DNA of 64,000 nt from DASXZH01 sp963829965 (GTDB lineage: Bacteria > Armatimonadota > Fimbriimonadia > Fimbriimonadales > Fimbriimonadaceae): positions 10,617-74,616 of the forward strand of contig CAWHLK010000061.1 in assembly GCA_963829965.1 (NCBI GenBank), read 5' to 3'. The notes under the pieces are model-generated. The model saw only the letters and a program-made list of their open reading frames with translations, was not told the origin of the DNA and ran no database searches. The position numbers and the translations under genes were made by a program. How positions within the stretch are numbered: position 1 is the first letter of the stretch; each line of letters opens with the position of its first letter. Below, one piece after another: positions 28,397-37,676 of the stretch.

Positions 28397-29487
28397 ATGG
28401 GGCTTGCCAAGTTCACTCTCACCGCTGGAGCCTTTTTCTTCGCGCTGGCCTGCTCGACGCCTCGGCAGGCTGCAACAGGCTGGGACCAGGTTAAGCGCGA
28501 GCAAACACCACACTGCGATAAGCCCCAAGAGTTTGAAGCGCCGTACCGTCAGCCTATTGCTAATATGGCTTGGCAGGATGGACTGTACATCAGTCGAGAC
28601 GGCTTGGCGTTGTACTGCACCTACATTCCCAGCGATTTGCTGCAGTTCGCGTTTTCGGGATTGAGCGCTGACCAGATCTACCGGTTTCAACGAGGTCCGA
28701 CGCTCGGGATCGACTTCTCGAATCCGTTGGGCAAAGACACGCCTTGGGTGCATTCCGACATTGCCGTCGCTACCCGAAAGTCGGTCGAAGAACCCTTTGG
28801 GCCGTGGCAGCTTTCCAAGCTGCAAGACAAATACTTCAACTTGGGCGGCGCGGTGGGGGATCAGAACAAGGCCAACCCAAGCAAGTTCGACTATTTCGCT
28901 TACACGTACGATGCTGAAAACGGCCCTAAGGTCTATTTGATGCGGAACGTGGCCCGCGACCTTGCCCCTCATGAGCAGGGAGTTAGCCTCCCGTCCAACA
29001 TCAACGACCCGCGCTATCACACGGACAACCCACACATTGAGCGAGTTGCATCCGGCCGCCTGGTGTTGTTTTGGGACAGCGACAACCGGCCGGGACTTGG
29101 TGGCAGAGACATCTTCTACTCGATGAGCGCGGACGACGGATCCAACTGGAGCGATCCACGCCCGGTTACAACCGTGAACACCCAATACGACGACGAGCAG
29201 CCACATCTCTTTGACGATGGCCAACGCTGGTGGCTGTACTTTACCGGCTCGAACCCGGCCGATTCCAAATTGGCGATATACCGATGTGTACAGGAGATCC
29301 CGGGAATTCGGACAGTTGGGGACGGCGCGAGTTGGTAGTCAGCGCGGGTGCAGCTGCCGGCATCGGCGAGCCCACTCTTACCAGCAAGGGGGACATCTCA
29401 TTTGTGGTGGTGACGCATAACACTACAGGCGGCACACAAACCGATCAATATGCCTGCGATCCTTGGTTTATGAAGCGTAGACCTTAA
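28397..29487 (+). CDS. Lipoprotein with sialidase/PD40-like propeller repeats, interrupted by an indel
   Basis: Lipoprotein signal FTLTAGAFFFALAC (Cys near residue 19). The body resembles exo-sialidase or WD40-like TolB-type propellers: GLALYCTYIPSD, HSDIAVATRKSVEEPFGP, GGRDIFYSMSADDGSNWSDP and DDEQPHLFDDGQRWWLYFTG. The frame ends early at 29338, but the matching tail (TGDPGNSDSWGRRELVVSAG...) continues in another frame to TAA at 29485-29487. One added base near 29283-29290 gives 363 residues. Catalytic residues of true sialidases are not evident, so no enzyme activity is claimed. Confidence 0.7.
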
Positions 29488-29647
29488 GGCTGGCAACACG
29501 CCGCGCCACACTGCAGGGATCCTCGCTCTACGCTTCAAGGCTCAATGTTTCGAAAGGCCTACAATACTTTGAGCTAGCTCCGCCGTTATAGCTGCGCATT
29601 TCCGAAATTGAGGCCAAGGTCGCCCATATTGTCAATAGAAAATAAAT

Positions 29648-29673
29648 GGCCCGCTCCAAAGTTGGAGCGAGCC
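29648..29673 (-). terminator. Intrinsic terminator of the LTxxQ-like gene
   Basis: On the minus strand, GGCTC-GCTCCAA-CT-TTGGAGC-GGGCC forms a strong stem with a 2-base loop centre, followed by ATTTATTTTCT. It lies about 27 bp after the stop at 29700. Confidence 0.75.
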
Positions 29674-29699
29674 TTTCCCCTTGTTGCATCAACAAGCTG

Positions 29700-30197
29700 C
29701 TATTTACCGGAAGATCCGCTTCCGGAACTGGGAGCGGGTGTTGGGGTGGTGGTTGTAGTCGTTCCGGGGGCTGCAGTCTTCTTGTGGTCCTCATGCCACT
29801 TCTTGACGAATGCCTTGTAGGCCGTCCTATATTGCTTCAGTTGGTCGGCCGTCAAAATGCCGTTGAACTCTTTATTAAAGCTTTTGCCAAGATCTTCTGT
29901 CTTGGAAGCGCGGGCGTCTTTATCGCCCTTCGTATCCTTATGGATTTGCGTGATGTCGTCCTGGGTCTTCTTAACCAAGGCGTCGATCTGATCCTGCTCG
30001 GCTTTTGTGAGGTTGAGGGTTGGAGTTATCTCTTTGATTCCCTCAAACATCAGTTTGAAGTTGGGCGCGTGCTTTTTGGCGGGTGTGGTCTGCAAGGTTC
30101 CCGTGATGCCGGAAGGACCGGCGGTCTGGCCAAGGGACACCGATGAAAGCGCTCCCAAGGCAGCGAGCGCGGCGACGAATGTTATAGCTGTCTTCAT
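29700..30197 (-). CDS. Secreted LTxxQ/Spy-like protein
   Basis: 165 residues from ATG 30197, preceded by a GGAGAG ribosome site; the frame is open to 30314 without a site. Signal peptide MKTAITFVAALAALGALSSVSLGQ. The middle is helical and charged (LTKAEQDQIDALVKKTQ...ILTADQLKQYRTAYKAF), with LTxxQ-like motifs as in Spy/CpxP periplasmic chaperones. It ends in a low-complexity Thr/Pro/Ser/Gly tail. Chaperone role is inference. Confidence 0.72.
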   Translation of the reverse strand: MKTAITFVAALAALGALSSVSLGQTAGPSGITGTLQTTPAKKHAPNFKLMFEGIKEITPTLNLTKAEQDQIDALVKKTQDDITQIHKDTKGDKDARASKTEDLGKSFNKEFNGILTADQLKQYRTAYKAFVKKWHEDHKKTAAPGTTTTTTPTPAPSSGSGSSGK

Positions 30198-30246
30198 GTT
30201 TCTCTCCAGGTTGTTACCGGTATTGACGGCACCAAGGAATTGGAGT

Positions 30247-30975
30247 TCACTGAAGATGAGTAGCCCGGGCCTTGTCAAGCAGATCTCTGATCGCCCCTTC
30301 CTGGGTTCGATCAAACTCCTCCGGCTTGCCTACAAAGATCAGCCGGCCTTGGTCCAAAAACGCGATCCGATCCGCAACCCGGTAAACCGAAGATACATCG
30401 TGGCTGACGACGATGCTCGTCAATTTGAACTGATCGCGGACATCGGCGATCAAGGCGTCCACGGTATAAGCGGTAATCGGGTTCTGGCCTGTCATCGGTT
30501 CGTCGTAGAGCATGATCTTGGGTTTCAGAGCCAGAGCTCTGGCTATGCCAACCCTTTTTCTCATTCCGCCGCTCAGTTCAGCTGGTTCAAGCTTCTCCGA
30601 GCCTCCCAAAACCAACCATTTTTAGGCTTTCAGACACCAACGCGTGCTGCTCCTTGATTGAGGTAGAATGCCCGCTTGACCCCAAATAGAATGTTGTCCT
30701 CAACACTCGAATCGTGAACAGAGCGGCCGATTGGAAGACCATTCCCCGTACTCTGCGGGCGTCGAGTCCGGGCGCTTAGCACGACGCGGAATGCCGTCAA
30801 CTGTCACGGTCCCGGAGGTCGGCTCGATCGACCGCTGATGCAGCGTTGAAGCGTGGTCTTGCCGCCGCCGCTGCTCCATCACCGGCCAGATCTCGCCCTC
30901 GCCAACAGTCAGGCTGATGCCGTCGAGAACGGTCTTCGGGGCCGAACGCCTGTACAGGTCCTTGACAACAACCAT
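30247..30975 (-). pseudogene. ABC transporter ATP-binding protein (MlaF type), multiply frameshifted
   Basis: The family sequence is spread over all three minus-strand frames. VVVKDLYRR...KTVLDGISLTVGEGEIW starts at ATG 30975; the Walker A SSGGGKTTLQRC lies in a second frame near 30850; SIEPTSGTVTVDGIP is back in the first; GMVFQSAALF and SVEDNILFGVK follow in different frames. The C-terminal half is continuous (SGGMRKRVGIARALALKPKIMLYDEP, IVVSHD) and ends at 30247. At least six indels in 730 bp. Family: phospholipid/organic-solvent (Mla/Ttg2) ATPases; no MlaE or MlaD partner follows. Either a decayed gene or very poor sequence. Confidence 0.75.
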
Positions 30976-31625
30976 TCGAGACAGGTTGCTCGGCGACCGT
31001 GGCGCTGCCCTTTCTCAAGCTGGTGGGACTTACAGAAAATCTTTGCATGAACGCTCGGCTAAAGTTGCGCCAAGCCGTTGAACCCCACTGCCGTCGCCAC
31101 TTCGGAAACCGGTAAGTTAGCCTCCAGCAAGAGCCTTCGCGCCTTCTCCAGCCGAAGACCGGTCAAATACTTATGGAACGGCTGGCCGGTCACTTCTCTG
31201 AACAAATAACGGAAGTGCGAAGTGCTGAGATTCAACTGTTCCGCTCCCGTCGTATCGGTCAGGCTTTTCAGCGAAGTTCCTGTTCAGCATCGCCAATGCC
31301 CGATCCACGAGAACCGAAGACGGATTCGTGGCCGTGCCCGATAGCGAGGAAACGATCTGTTCGACAAATCCCCTGGTCACATGCATGATCTCCCTCACGG
31401 GATAGGGATGCCATCTTCTGGCGGCGTCCAACTGCACCCGGTGCATGGAGCGGCCCCGCCCATTTCAAGCATCGCTGCCACGACCACCGCAATGAAGGTC
31501 AGGCATTCGCCTTTGATCTCATCGAGATCGGTTTTATTACTAACCGCGGCTTTCTAACTGATCCAGCGCGCGTTTTAAAGTGGCCCAATCACCCACACGA
31601 ACAACCGCCGCAGCTCGCTAAGGGC
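30976..31625 (-). pseudogene. AraC-family transcriptional regulator, multiply frameshifted
   Basis: Pieces in different frames, reading down the minus strand: GDWATLKRALDQLES, EIMHVTRGFVEQIVSSLSG...LVDRALAMLNRNFAE, then the first helix-turn-helix LNLSTSHFRYLFREVTGQPFHKY, RLEKARRLLLEANLPVSEVATAVGF, and the final NFSRAF/MQRFSVSPTSLRKG. This is the standard two-HTH AraC domain with an N-terminal helical region. The boundaries are approximate. It sits directly upstream of the broken ATPase gene. Confidence 0.65.
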
Positions 31626-32224
31626 TACACCTCCGCTGCGACTTTGAAAGGGCAAGTCCCCATCGGAGCGTATTCGTAAAGGACGTCAAAAATCAAAAAC
31701 GAGGCAGGTGTTCCTAAATCCAGAACTTGAAAAGGGCAATATTGCTCTCGGGCGGAACATCGAACGTAAGTTGGTCGACCCTGTGCGCGACTCCGTTGAT
31801 TTCACATTTCCCAACCGTTTCGATGCTCGCGCCGTCGCCGGTCAGACGGTGGACATCCTCCAAATCACGTGAATCTGAGTAGTGCCTGCCGCAGACCAGC
31901 CGGAGGCGGGCGACCGGGGCCGCCTCATCACCGACGGTAATCGATGCGCCCATCGTGCCATGAGGTTCGCTGGCAGCAAATAAGGCGAATACTCCCACCA
32001 GGTGGATGCGCGCTAACTCACCATGGGCTTTGGGGGGAGAAGACCTCCAGATAGTAGGGTTTGAACTGGCTCGCATCTTCCCTCTTGAGTCCGCCGTTGG
32101 ATTGCCAAGCGGGTAACCCTTGCAAAGGCAAGGTGGAACGCTCATGCTCGAAGATATAGCCTGAAGGCGGTCTTTTAAAGGAGCCCGCTTCGATTTCCGT
32201 TGTTCGGCGATGCCCTAGTTTCAT
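31626..32224 (-). pseudogene. Unknown protein, frameshifted
   Basis: Three open segments in different minus frames appear to belong together. FKRPPSGYIFEHERSTLPLQ...KPYYLEVFSPQSPW lies at about 32175-32018, HGELARIHLVGVFALFAASEPHG...VDQLTFDVPPESNIALF at about 32035-31720, and LGTPASFLIFDVLYEYAPMG ends at TAG about 31626. The middle has beta-rich, jelly-roll-like character. No family recognised. It belongs to the same damaged stretch as the two preceding pseudogenes. Confidence 0.45.
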
Positions 32225-32280
32225 GTTTTTGTGCCGCTGATACGAATAGTTCTACGGCTTAGAGGTAGCAACAATCATTT

Positions 32281-33882
32281 TTAGTTCTGCAGATACACTG
32301 TCGTGTCCGGAAGGTGGCCAAAAACCGATTCCCGCATGCCATGCACTCGCGGGCTGATCAGTTCTGTGTCCTTCTGAAAATATATCGGCACCCAAGGCGC
32401 ATCTTGGAGCGCAATGTCCTCCGCTTGAGCATAAAGCTGTAATCGCTTCTGTTCGTTGGGCTCGCCATCCGCCTGCTTGCAAAGGGCATCGAACTTGGGG
32501 TTGTGATAGTTGATTCCGCGGTTCTCGTTTCCGTAGCTTGCAAGGAGGGTGCTCAGGAAGTTCTGTGGGTCTAAATAGTCGGCAGCCCAGCGCATATGGA
32601 AGAAGCCGATCTGCCCCGAATCCCAAGTCTTCAGGTAGGTTCCCCAGTCCACAACTTGCGTGCCGATCTTGATTCCCAGGTTGGTCTGAAGTTGCCCCTG
32701 CACGGCTTCCGCCACAAGCTTGATATCTGGCCTGTCTCCCCGGCACCAAATCGTAAGTTCGGGAAGCTTCGTCGGGTCTGAATATCCGGCAAGAGCCATT
32801 TCTTTCTTGGCGCCTGCCAAATCGAATGGCAGTTCGGCAGTTTTGTCTCGATGGCCGAGTACGGCGGGCGGCAAAATGCCATTCGCCTCATCGACGAGGC
32901 CCCCAAGAACTTCCGAACAGATCTTGTGCCGATCGATTGCCATGGCGATCGCCCGGCGGAGGTGCACGTTGGCAAACTCCGGTTGAGCCTTGGGGTTCAT
33001 CCCAACATAAAAGATCGAGGGCCTGGGATAAAAGTGAAGCTGGTCCTTAAAGGCCGGGTCGGCCTGCAAAGCAGCAACATCTTGCCGCTCAAGTTGCACC
33101 AGATCGATTTCTCCCGCTTTGAATTTGTTGAGCCGAGTTGCCGCGTCCGTGATGACCGGCCGCTCAATCCGGTCAACTTTTGGACGGCCACCATGATAGT
33201 TGTCGTTGGCTTCCAAAACAACTAGCTGCTCCGGCACAAACTGGGTGCACTTGAACGGACCGCTGCCGACCATTTCCGACGGTGATTTGATTTGTTCGCC
33301 CGGCTTGATCGCTTCTTTGCAGAGAACCGCCGCGTCCAAATAGGTCAGCTTCATCAAGAAATAAGGACGCGCTGCAGTGATATCAATCTCAAGCGTGTTG
33401 GGATCGATCACTTTGACACCTGGTAGATCCGCACGTTTACCTGCATGAAAGTCGTCAAACCCCGCGATGTCATCCAGATAATCGCTAACGACCGGCGAGG
33501 CAAAATCCTTCGAGCAGTTGCGTTCGAACGTCCATTTGAAATCTGCCGCCGTCACCGCCCGGCCATTGGAGAACTTTGCGTCCTTTCGCAAATGGAAGAT
33601 GTAGGTTTTGCCGCCGTTCTTGATATCCCAACTCTCGCACATAAGTGGTGTGACTTTACTGTCGGCGTCCCACCCGACGAGCCCTTCGTAGACCTGCTGA
33701 AGCATGTCGATGGTGTCGCCGTCCTGCACTTGGCCAGGATCCAAGGTCGTGGGTTCCGTAACTATCGGATAGGAAAAGACATTGGCCTTACCGGCGTTCT
33801 CTTTGCTCGAAAAGTTTCCTTTCCCGCAACCAACAATCAGTGTCAAAACCAAGACGCCGGCTAGCGCCGCAACCCTCTTCAT
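32281..33882 (-). CDS. Peptide ABC transporter substrate-binding lipoprotein (DppA/OppA type)
   Basis: 533 residues. Lipobox in LVLTLIVGC (Cys near residue 19), then the family 5 solute-binding fold: FSYPIVTEPTTLDPGQVQDGDTIDMLQQVYEGLVGW, VTAADFKWTFER, VGSGPFKCTQF, and the C-terminal YFQKDTELISPRVHGM. Binds oligopeptides, dipeptides or related small ligands outside the cytoplasmic membrane. No permease or ATPase genes adjoin it, so partners are elsewhere. Confidence 0.93.
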   Translation of the reverse strand: MKRVAALAGVLVLTLIVGCGKGNFSSKENAGKANVFSYPIVTEPTTLDPGQVQDGDTIDMLQQVYEGLVGWDADSKVTPLMCESWDIKNGGKTYIFHLRKDAKFSNGRAVTAADFKWTFERNCSKDFASPVVSDYLDDIAGFDDFHAGKRADLPGVKVIDPNTLEIDITAARPYFLMKLTYLDAAVLCKEAIKPGEQIKSPSEMVGSGPFKCTQFVPEQLVVLEANDNYHGGRPKVDRIERPVITDAATRLNKFKAGEIDLVQLERQDVAALQADPAFKDQLHFYPRPSIFYVGMNPKAQPEFANVHLRRAIAMAIDRHKICSEVLGGLVDEANGILPPAVLGHRDKTAELPFDLAGAKKEMALAGYSDPTKLPELTIWCRGDRPDIKLVAEAVQGQLQTNLGIKIGTQVVDWGTYLKTWDSGQIGFFHMRWAADYLDPQNFLSTLLASYGNENRGINYHNPKFDALCKQADGEPNEQKRLQLYAQAEDIALQDAPWVPIYFQKDTELISPRVHGMRESVFGHLPDTTVYLQN

Positions 33883-33924
33883 CCTTTGAGTTTACACCGA
33901 TGGCCGTTTTAGTCGGCATGCAAC

Positions 33925-35598
33925 CTAGTCAACGTCGCCGGGATCGGCGATTTCGGACTTAGGTGCCACGGCCATTGGAGGAAGCGGCGGAAGGGGCGGC
34001 AAGGCTTTGACGTTGCCATCCTTCCCCATACTCTTCGTGAACTCCTCGCTCCACTTTTGCATTCGCTTTCCAAACTCTTCCCATTCCTTTTGGTTGAAGC
34101 CCTTTGAGTCAAACAGCTTTCCGTCCTTGAACTTATCTTGAAATCTCTTTGACCACTCCTGCATCTGCATTTCAAATTGCTTTTGCTGCTCACGGCTCAT
34201 TTCGTTATTGGGAAATACGAATTTAAAGTCCTTCATCTGCTCGCCGAGACCCTTGAGCTGCATCTGGAGCTCTTTCTGTTGCTTCGGGTCAATCCGAACA
34301 GGAGGCATCGACTTTAGCGATTTAAGCTGCTCGTGCAACTGATTCATCTGGCCTTCAAACTGTTTCTTTTGCTCGGGTGTCCATTGGCCGTCAGGCACGT
34401 CGAACTTGAAGTTCTTCATGTTCTCCCCAAAGTTCTTGCCCCAATCCTCGATCGACTTTTGCTGGTCGGGGGTCATTTGGAAGTTCGGAGCGTCCAGCTT
34501 AAAGTTCTTCATGCTGTCGCCGAACTGTTTGCCCCAGTTCCCCATCTGGTCTTCAAACTTTTTCTGTTGCTCGGGTGTCCATTGGCCGTCAGGCACGTCG
34601 AACTTGAAGTTCTTCATGTTCTCCCCGAACTTCTTGCCCCAATCCTCCATCGACTTTTGCTGATCGGGGGTCATTTGGAAGTTGGGAGCGTCCAGCTTGA
34701 AATTCTTCATGCTTTCGCCAAACTGCTTGCTCCAGTTTTCCATCTGGTGCTCAAAGGCCTTCTGCTGCTCGGGTGTCCATTGGCCGTCAGGTATGTCGAA
34801 CTTGAAGTTCTTCATGTTCTCCCCAAAGTTCTTGCCCCAATCCTCGATCGACTTTTGCTGATCGGGGGTCATTTGGAAATTGGGAGCGTCCAGCTTGAAA
34901 TTCTTCATGCTTTCGCCAAACTGCTTGCTCCAGTTTTCCATCTGGTGCTCAAAGGCCTTCTGCTGCTCAGGAGTCCACTGGGCCTTGGGCATATCGAACC
35001 TGAAGTTCTTCATGCTGTCGCCAAACTGCTTGCCCCAGTCGCCCATGGTTTTCTTCTGCTCGGGTGTCAATTGGCCTTCGTCCGGAATCACCATCATGTA
35101 AGGCGTCGACTGATTGCTTTGATTCTTGGAAGAGTCGTCCAGGCTCTTGGTCCAAAGCGGAACCTGCCCATTTGCGTTATCCGCCAAGTCAGCTGCTCTT
35201 TCCGAGTTCACCGAGGCCCAAGGAACGTTGCCGCCTGACCGGACAAAGGTGCCTTCCTTTTCGAAAACGTAAACCCTTCCTTCGCGGATCCAATGGCCGC
35301 CCAAGACGTCGGCAAGGCTGTTTGCGGCATCCCAAACTGTCTGATGGTCGATATTCATGGAGACACGCGTGTCCGTGAAATCCGTGTCCTTGATCACGTA
35401 GCTGAAACCCTGCCCTACGAGCCAGGCAAAAACTTCGTTGACGTTTACGTTATCAAAACGTTTGGTCACGATCCTATCGAGACCGCTATCGTGGGCCATC
35501 GCATTGGCCTCTTGACCAAAGCCGAACTGCGGAGTCAAAACGCCTCCAATAACGGCAAGACCCGCAACACCCAGAGCAACTTTGTAGCTAGATTTCAT
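33925..35598 (-). CDS. Secreted STN-like domain protein with helical super-repeats
   Basis: 557 residues. Signal peptide to about residue 29 (...TPQFGFGQ). Residues 45-115 (RFDNVNVNEVFAWLVGQGFSYVI...RVSMNIDHQTVWDAANSLAD) look like the STN/secretin N-terminal short domain. From about 177 to 525 it consists of repeats beginning (W/M/L)TP(E/D)QQK and ending MKNFK(L/F)D-P, alternately 31 and 35 residues long. C-terminal tail: Pro-rich (LPPLPPLPP). The repeats are amphipathic and rich in Gln, Lys, Met, Phe and Trp. No known repeat family recognised; may form an extended helical array in the periplasm. No TonB-barrel or secretin channel domain follows. Confidence 0.8.
   Translation of the reverse strand: MKSSYKVALGVAGLAVIGGVLTPQFGFGQEANAMAHDSGLDRIVTKRFDNVNVNEVFAWLVGQGFSYVIKDTDFTDTRVSMNIDHQTVWDAANSLADVLGGHWIREGRVYVFEKEGTFVRSGGNVPWASVNSERAADLADNANGQVPLWTKSLDDSSKNQSNQSTPYMMVIPDEGQLTPEQKKTMGDWGKQFGDSMKNFRFDMPKAQWTPEQQKAFEHQMENWSKQFGESMKNFKLDAPNFQMTPDQQKSIEDWGKNFGENMKNFKFDIPDGQWTPEQQKAFEHQMENWSKQFGESMKNFKLDAPNFQMTPDQQKSMEDWGKKFGENMKNFKFDVPDGQWTPEQQKKFEDQMGNWGKQFGDSMKNFKLDAPNFQMTPDQQKSIEDWGKNFGENMKNFKFDVPDGQWTPEQKKQFEGQMNQLHEQLKSLKSMPPVRIDPKQQKELQMQLKGLGEQMKDFKFVFPNNEMSREQQKQFEMQMQEWSKRFQDKFKDGKLFDSKGFNQKEWEEFGKRMQKWSEEFTKSMGKDGNVKALPPLPPLPPMAVAPKSEIADPGDVD
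34291..35070 (-). repeat. 198-bp tandem coding repeat
   Basis: DNA of residues 177-436 of the STN protein repeats every 198 bp: the string CCAATCCTC recurs at 34441, 34639 and 34837 with nearly identical flanks. Each unit encodes one 35-residue plus one 31-residue helix module. High DNA identity suggests recent duplication, so assembly copy number should be treated with caution. Confidence 0.85.
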
Positions 35599-35717
35599 TG
35601 TCCCTCCAACGCATAAGTTGGCTTAACGCACCCCTGCGCAACCAACAGACAGGCTTTCGCTTACCATCCCATACTGGCAAAGTGCATGCAGGGGTTCCAG
35701 CTTGTAAACTAATCGCG

Positions 35718-37195
35718 ATGTCTGCGTATGAACAGGTTCAAAAGTCGTATTCGAGAATAAATGCAATCCAAAAAGCAATAGGCCTTATGGCCTGGGATCG
35801 TCAGGTTTTGATGCCCCCCGGGGGAGCCAAAGCAAGAACCGAGCACACCGCTGCCCTAAGCGCCATGCTTCACCGGGAATGGACTTCGGACGAGCTCAGG
35901 CGGTCTTGCGAAGAGGCAGCAACAGAAGCGGAACCTGGCTCCGAAGAATCGGCGATCGTCCGCGTTCTTCTTAGAGAAATTCAGATTCAGACGAAAATTC
36001 CCGAGAGCCTCGTCTCGGAGAAGGCCCGAGTTTCCTCGGATGCCTATGAAAATTCGGCGGGCAGCACGATCCCAATCCAACTTCGCCCGTTTAGCTCCAT
36101 ACCTGGACCGGCTCTTCGATATAGCTCGAGAAACCGCCGAGTTGCTTGGCTACAAAGACCATATCTACGATCCGCTCATTGACCTCTTCGAGGAAGGAGC
36201 CACGAAGGCGCAAGCCCAAAGCATGTTCGACGCCCTCAAGGGGCCTATCCGCGAACTCGTCGAACTGGCGTCCGAACAAGCTATCAATGACACGTTCCTG
36301 TTCGGCGAATGGGACGCCAAACGACTGGTTGCTTTTGCCGAGCACATGGCCGAAACCGTTGGCTTTGACTTTAACCGTGGTCGCATCGACCTCACCACCA
36401 ACGCCTTCTGCAGCAACTTCTCTCGCAACGACGTACGGCTGACGACACGATCGGACATGCATATAGGCGGCATTCTGTTTAGCTCGCTCCACGAGATGGG
36501 CCACGGCCTCTACGAGCAGAACTCCCCTCAAAAATGGGATCGAACGCCTCTTGCCGGAGGGACATCCCTGGGTGTCCACGAGAGCCAGTCTAGGACGTGG
36601 GAAAACATAGTTGGCCGCTCGCACGGCTTTTGGCAGCAGTTCCACCCCGAACTCGTTAAGCGCTTCCCCGCTCTCAAAGGCCACTCCACGGAAGCGTTCT
36701 ATCATGCCATCAACAAAGTAGAAGCCGACCCGATTCGCATCGGTTCGGACGAACTCAATTACAACCTACACATCCTGGTTAGATTTGAATTGGAGTGCGA
36801 AGTGCTCGAGCGCTCAGTTGCCATCAAAGAGTTGCCTGAGGCTTGGAATGAGAAGTATCGCAAGTATTTAGGCGTGCTTCCCAAGAACGACGGTGAGGGC
36901 TGCCTTCAGGACGTGCACTGGTCGCGGGGATCGGTCGGTTATTTCCCTACCTACTCCATGGGCAACATGATCGGCTGGCAGATCTGGCGTCGTCTTCAGA
37001 AAGACATTCCCGACACGGAAGCCAAAATGGCCGAGGGCAACTTCTCACTTATTTTGGAATGGCTGACGGACAACGTATACGCGAAGGCGAAAACTCTATA
37101 CGCCGCAAGAACTGCTGTTCAAAGTGACAGGAAAGCCTTTTGGCGCAGACGATTATATCGAGGGGATGACGAAGAAATATGGTGTCAGTGCATAA
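35718..37195 (+). CDS. Carboxypeptidase Taq-type (M32) metallopeptidase, with two one-base insertions
   Basis: Zinc carboxypeptidase of family M32. N-terminus AYEQVQKSYSRINAIQKAIGLMAWDRQVLMPPGG, zinc site HEMGH (in LHEMGHGLYEQ), and the conserved HESQSRTWENIVGRS and DVHWSRGSVGYFPTY. The frame is broken twice. Near 36048-36052 an extra A (GAAAATT for GAAATT) separates SDAYE from IRRAARSQSNFARLAPYLDRL. Near 37088-37093 another extra A separates YAKA from KLYTPQELLFKVTG. Removing both gives 491 residues, ending at TAA 37193-37195 in MTKKYGVSA, the normal C-terminus. Start ATG 35718. Confidence 0.9.
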
Positions 37196-37238
37196 TCCAA
37201 GAGGGGCAGGAACTGGCGATGCGGGAGGGAATTGCAGT

Positions 37239-37598
37239 GTGAAAAAAGTCAACGTCGGGCAAAAACTGGCGCAGATCAACGAGCATTGGAAACCACGCGT
37301 CGCCGCCGAGTTAAACGGCCAAATGGTCAAGTTGGTTAAGTTCAAAGGCGAGTTTGTCTGGCACCACCATGTCCATGAAGACGAGATGTTCTTCGTTGTA
37401 AAAGGCTCCTTTGAGATGCACTTTGAGGAATCCGTGGAAAGGGTTAGTGCAGGCGAGTTCATCGTGGTTCCCCACGGCGTAGAGCACAAGCCGTACGCCG
37501 CCGAAGAATGCGAAGTGATTCTATTTGAGCCCGCGTCCACCCTCAATACCGGCAACGCTGAGAACGAACTCACGCTTCACGAATTGGAGCGTATTTAA
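37239..37598 (+). CDS. Small cupin-domain protein
   Basis: 119 residues from GTG 37239 with GGGAGG upstream. Single cupin: metal-binding motif 1 HHHVHEDEMFFVVKG and motif 2 PHGVEHKP, with the usual His and Glu ligands. Similar proteins are annotated as cupins or mannose-6-phosphate-isomerase-like. Substrate unknown. Lies 43 bp after the restored M32 stop. Confidence 0.88.
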   Translation: MKKVNVGQKLAQINEHWKPRVAAELNGQMVKLVKFKGEFVWHHHVHEDEMFFVVKGSFEMHFEESVERVSAGEFIVVPHGVEHKPYAAEECEVILFEPASTLNTGNAENELTLHELERI

Positions 37599-37635
37599 AC
37601 AGTGGTCGCGCGCCCCTCGCCTTTACCCTCACCAG

Positions 37636-37670
37636 AACCCAACACCCAAAACCCAACACCCAAAACCTAA
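37636..37670 (+). repeat. Two 14-bp direct repeats AACCCAACACCCAA
   Basis: Perfect copies at 37636-37649 and 37650-37663, followed by a partial third (AACCTAA). In the leader of the FAD oxidoreductase gene; no function seen. Confidence 0.8.
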
Positions 37671-37676
37671 AAACTT

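Noticed and set aside
34333..35238. 301-residue plus-strand open frame across the repeat protein
   Set aside because: Mirror of the 198-bp repeats of the minus-strand STN gene; Leu/His/Val low-complexity with no own start signal.
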